Positions 5,238 through 6,787 of a DNA stretch of 6,787 bases are shown here, one piece after another. Under the pieces are notes generated by a model. The model saw only the letters and a program-made list of their open reading frames with translations. It made no database searches and was not told the DNA's origin. A program made the translations under genes and the position numbers. This DNA comes from Lentzea aerocolonigenes. Its GTDB lineage: Bacteria > Actinomycetota > Actinomycetes > Mycobacteriales > Pseudonocardiaceae. The DNA lies in assembly GCF_000955955.1 (NCBI RefSeq), contig NZ_JYJG01000264.1, forward strand, positions 1 through 6,787, in the 5' to 3' direction. Each line of letters opens with the position of its first letter. The first letter of the stretch is position 1.

Positions 5238-5379
5238 TCATTGGACTACGTGGCCGTCGCCGTCTCGCTCTTCTCCGGCCGCAGTCACCTTCTTGACGTA
5301 GAGCAGCCGGTCGCGTTCGTCATCGATCGCGGGTGTAGTAGACACGCGGGATTCGACTGGCCGCGTCGTTCGTCGCCAT
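5238..5379 (-). pseudogene. Possible small gene broken by a one-base frameshift
   Basis: From ATG 5379, with GGGAGG 9 nt upstream, the frame reads MATNDAASRIPRVYYTRDR and then stops. Removing one base within the ACACCCGCG stretch (about 5327-5336) lets it continue as AIDDERDRLLYVKKVTAAGE and on to HVVQ and TGA at 5238. The joined product is about 46 residues, hydrophilic and charged, without a signal peptide. The second half looks more like protein (DERDRLLYVKKV) than random G/C-rich sequence. I do not recognise it. It may be a decayed small gene, a sequencing error, or chance. Operator-like copy 3 lies 93 nt upstream, a spacing very like that at the EthD gene. Confidence 0.35.
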
Positions 5380-5472
5380 GTTGAGAGGCCTCCCACCCGG
5401 TGTCAGACCACGTGAGCGGTTCACCGACGGCGGCTCCATCGCGACAGGGCGACGCCGGATCGGCGCCTGCCA

Positions 5473-5498
5473 CGAACGTGCGCTCATGCCGATGAGCG
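5473..5498. promoter_or_regulatory. Operator-like motif, copy 3 (perfect 18-bp core)
   Basis: CGCTCATGCCGATGAGCG (5481-5498) is a perfect 7-bp inverted repeat with a 4-nt spacer, identical to 1708-1725. Including eight bases to the left, it matches copy 2 at 23 of 26 positions. The outer third arm seen in copy 2 is not preserved here. It lies 72 nt before the methyltransferase ATG and 93 nt before the possible leftward small gene. Confidence 0.55.
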
Positions 5499-5524
5499 CG
5501 CCCAGGAATCTGCTTGCAAGGTCG

Positions 5525-5530
5525 TAGTCT
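5525..5530 (+). promoter_or_regulatory. Possible -10 box of the methyltransferase gene
   Basis: TAGTCT fits TANNNT and lies 40 nt upstream of the ATG. A -35 would fall near 5502-5507, directly beside the palindrome at 5481-5498, which would suit a regulator acting at this promoter. The -35 bases are not consensus. Confidence 0.3.
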
Positions 5531-5570
5531 TCGCGTCGCCGTCGCGGTCACTCGGTGCGACGATGGCGCG

Positions 5571-6395
5571 ATGAACCAGGTTTCCAGGTTTTACAGCGGT
5601 CCTGGAGGACTTGTGGCGGCCATCGGTTCCGCCTTGGAGGCGGCTGGTCTGGACCGTGCGACACTGCGACCGGCCGATCTCGCTCCGATCGACGAGTTCC
5701 ACATCCGTGGTCGTGCGGCAACTCTGGAAATCATCGAGGCGGTTGGCCTCACCGCCGACTCTCGCGTGCTCGACCTGGGCAGCGGATTGGGCGGGCCAGC
5801 GCGGACGCTCGCCGAGTTGACCGGATGCACCGTCACCGGGGTCGACCTCACAGCAGAATTCTGCGAGGTGGCGACGGCACTGTCGGAGTGGACGGGCCTG
5901 TCAGAACGCACCCACTTCCACGTTGGGGACGCAACGGCCACCGGTCTTCCCGACGCGGCTGTGGACACGGCGCTCACCGTGCATGTGGCGATGAACATCT
6001 CCGACAAGCACGCGCTCTACGCCGAAGCCTTCCGCGTGCTCCGACCCGGTGGCAGGTTCGTCGTCTACGACGTTCTGCAGGGCGAAGGCGGCGACGTCCG
6101 ATACCCGGTGCCGTGGGCCAACGACTCCTCGACGAGCTTTCTCGCCACCCCAGCAGAGATGCGCGAACTGCTCCCAGCTGCCGGTTTCGACGTCATCTCG
6201 GAAGTCGACTCGTCGGACGAAAGCCTCGCCTGGTTCCTGCAGATGCGCGCCCGTATCCAGCGAGACGGACCACCACCGGTCACCTTTGCGGCCTTCCTCG
6301 GCGAGGAGTTCGGGCAGATGGCCGCCAATCAGGTGACCAATCTCGTCGAGCGCCGCATTCGTACTGTCATGTTCGTGTGCTCGCGACCGTCCTGA
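5571..6395 (+). CDS. Class I SAM-dependent methyltransferase
   Basis: A 274-residue cytoplasmic enzyme with the Rossmann methyltransferase core. Motif I is RVLDLGSGLGGPARTL (residues 65-80), which binds S-adenosylmethionine; the acidic end of strand beta2 is VTGVDLT (Asp92); the adenine-side Asp is HVGDATATGLPD (Asp120); motif IV/post-I is DTALTVHVAMNISDK; and AFRVLRPGGRFVVYDVLQ (153-170) is the usual beta5 region. The N-terminal FYSGPGGLVAAI and IDEFHIRGR segments, which precede the core, match the UbiE/sarcosine-dimethylglycine/RebM-like small-molecule group, as does the late insert with YPVPWA. The substrate cannot be read from sequence. ATG 5571 fits the family's usual N-terminus; the ribosome site is weak, and an upstream TTG at 5514 adds 19 non-conserved residues. 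No biosynthetic partner is adjacent. A palindromic motif upstream suggests regulation. Confidence 0.9.
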   Translation: MNQVSRFYSGPGGLVAAIGSALEAAGLDRATLRPADLAPIDEFHIRGRAATLEIIEAVGLTADSRVLDLGSGLGGPARTLAELTGCTVTGVDLTAEFCEVATALSEWTGLSERTHFHVGDATATGLPDAAVDTALTVHVAMNISDKHALYAEAFRVLRPGGRFVVYDVLQGEGGDVRYPVPWANDSSTSFLATPAEMRELLPAAGFDVISEVDSSDESLAWFLQMRARIQRDGPPPVTFAAFLGEEFGQMAANQVTNLVERRIRTVMFVCSRPS

Positions 6396-6650
6396 TCGTC
6401 CTCTTCTTCCGCTGACGGTGTGAGCGACAACGGCCCGATCCTGCCCAACCGGGGAAGCGTGCGCATGGACCGGCACTGTGCAATCCGACGACTGCGCGCG
6501 CAGTCCGAGGTATCGGTGGTACGGCTGCCACGGATGCATCCACACATGCTGCGCCACACCTTCGTGACCACCATGCTCGACGCGGGCGTCGAGCTGCGCG
6601 ACGTCCAGGTCGCAGCCCGCCACGCCGACCCACGCACAACCATGCGCTGG
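6396..6650 (+). pseudogene. Tyrosine recombinase (phage-type integrase), C-terminal fragment without Tyr
   Basis: The frame open after the methyltransferase stop contains NGPILPNRGSVRMDRHCAIR, then PRMHPHMLRHTFVTTMLDAG, ELRDVQVAARHADPRTTMR. These are box II of tyrosine recombinases (H-x-x-R with the RHTF run) and the following catalytic His (ARHAD), in the right order. Relatives continue TTMRYDR, where Tyr is the DNA-cleaving nucleophile; here that codon is TGG (6648-6650) and family similarity ends at once. All N-terminal domains (DNA-binding and first catalytic Arg) are also absent, since the fragment starts right after the methyltransferase gene. A GTG at 6420 could open the frame but has no clear ribosome site. 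It is a dead remnant of an integrated element, and the frame runs on to 6758 as nonsense. Confidence 0.8.
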
Positions 6651-6759
6651 AATCGCTCCGCGGCTCGCCGCAGCGGCCAGCCGTCGTCGACGACACACCG
6701 GGCCAGGCGCAGCCTGCCCCGCTCGGTCAGTACCTCGCGGGGCAGGAGCGGTGGCTGAT
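6647..6759 (-). pseudogene. IS481-type transposase, N-terminal fragment
   Basis: On the minus strand, 6730 to 6647 read LTERGRLRLARCVVDDGWPL and then RRAAERFQ. This is the conserved N-terminal helix-turn-helix opening of IS481-family transposases (usual form: M-SH-RNAPLTPRGRLRLARxVVDDGWPLxRAAERF). Upstream, ATC-AGC-CAC-CGC (6759-6748) looks like the original M-S-H-R with ATG changed to ATC, and a frame change separates it from LTERG. The rest, with the DDE catalytic core, is missing: homology ends at 6647, where the integrase fragment begins. It has no working start and no catalytic domain. The 27 bases to the right of 6760 might hold an IS end (minus-strand TGTGAGAGCG), but I cannot confirm a terminal repeat. 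Confidence 0.7.
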
Positions 6760-6787
6760 GGGATCGCTCTCACAGCGTGTCGGGGTG

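Noticed and set aside
5411..5425. Small dyad GTGA-N5-TCAC in the 5190-5570 gap
   Set aside because: Only four base pairs per arm; resembles the operator half-site TGAGCG by a few bases but not enough to count as a fourth copy.
5901..6773. A 290-codon leftward frame across the methyltransferase end and integrase fragment
   Set aside because: Antisense to clear methyltransferase and integrase motifs, with no recognisable domain.
6396..6787. An intact integrative element or its attachment site
   Set aside because: Only fragments of integrase and transposase are present, no tRNA gene or direct repeat was seen, and the window ends before any right boundary.

Overview
The window is very G+C-rich, with strong third-position G/C bias, GTG starts, TANNNT-type -10 boxes and several exported proteins of actinomycete type. 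It fits a filamentous actinomycete, most likely of the Pseudonocardiales (Lentzea/Saccharothrix/Amycolatopsis-like). The order is inferred from the style of the genes and motifs, not from a marker gene. No tRNA, rRNA, CRISPR array or intact mobile element was seen.

Layout. Positions 1-114 hold the N-terminus of a leftward WYL/YafY-type regulator, divergent from a rightward alpha/beta hydrolase (211-888). The hydrolase stop overlaps the ATG of a PIN-domain (VapC-like) fragment. That fragment breaks at about 974, exactly where a leftward conserved-hypothetical gene (start 1159) also breaks, which looks like a tail-to-tail deletion scar. A leftward EthD-family gene (1289-1600) follows, with an operator-like palindrome upstream. 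Next come a rightward secreted four-cysteine protein (1879-2346) and a small YdeI-type domain protein (2371-2619).

The centre is a leftward block: a secreted Ig-like + DUF4082 protein (2641-3492), an exported cyclase-family (kynurenine formamidase-like) enzyme whose frame is broken once (3675-4500), and a membrane-anchored protein of unknown function (4551-5189). The stretch 5190-5570 has no intact gene. It holds a possible 46-residue leftward gene broken by one frameshift (5238-5379), a third copy of the palindromic motif (5473-5498), and a probable promoter for a SAM-dependent methyltransferase (5571-6395). The right end is scar tissue: the C-terminal catalytic part of a tyrosine recombinase, cut at its tyrosine codon and joined to the N-terminus of an IS481-type transposase in the opposite direction.

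How the parts work together. No biosynthetic or defence operon is evident. The genes look like independent accessory units: small-molecule enzymes (hydrolase, EthD, methyltransferase), exported proteins, and remnants. The most coherent signal across the window is a 26-bp motif with the palindromic core CGCTCAT-GCCG-ATGAGCG. It occurs three times, each time in the same orientation upstream of a leftward start, suggesting a small regulon. The broken toxin, integrase, transposase and cyclase genes point to a region undergoing rearrangement and decay.
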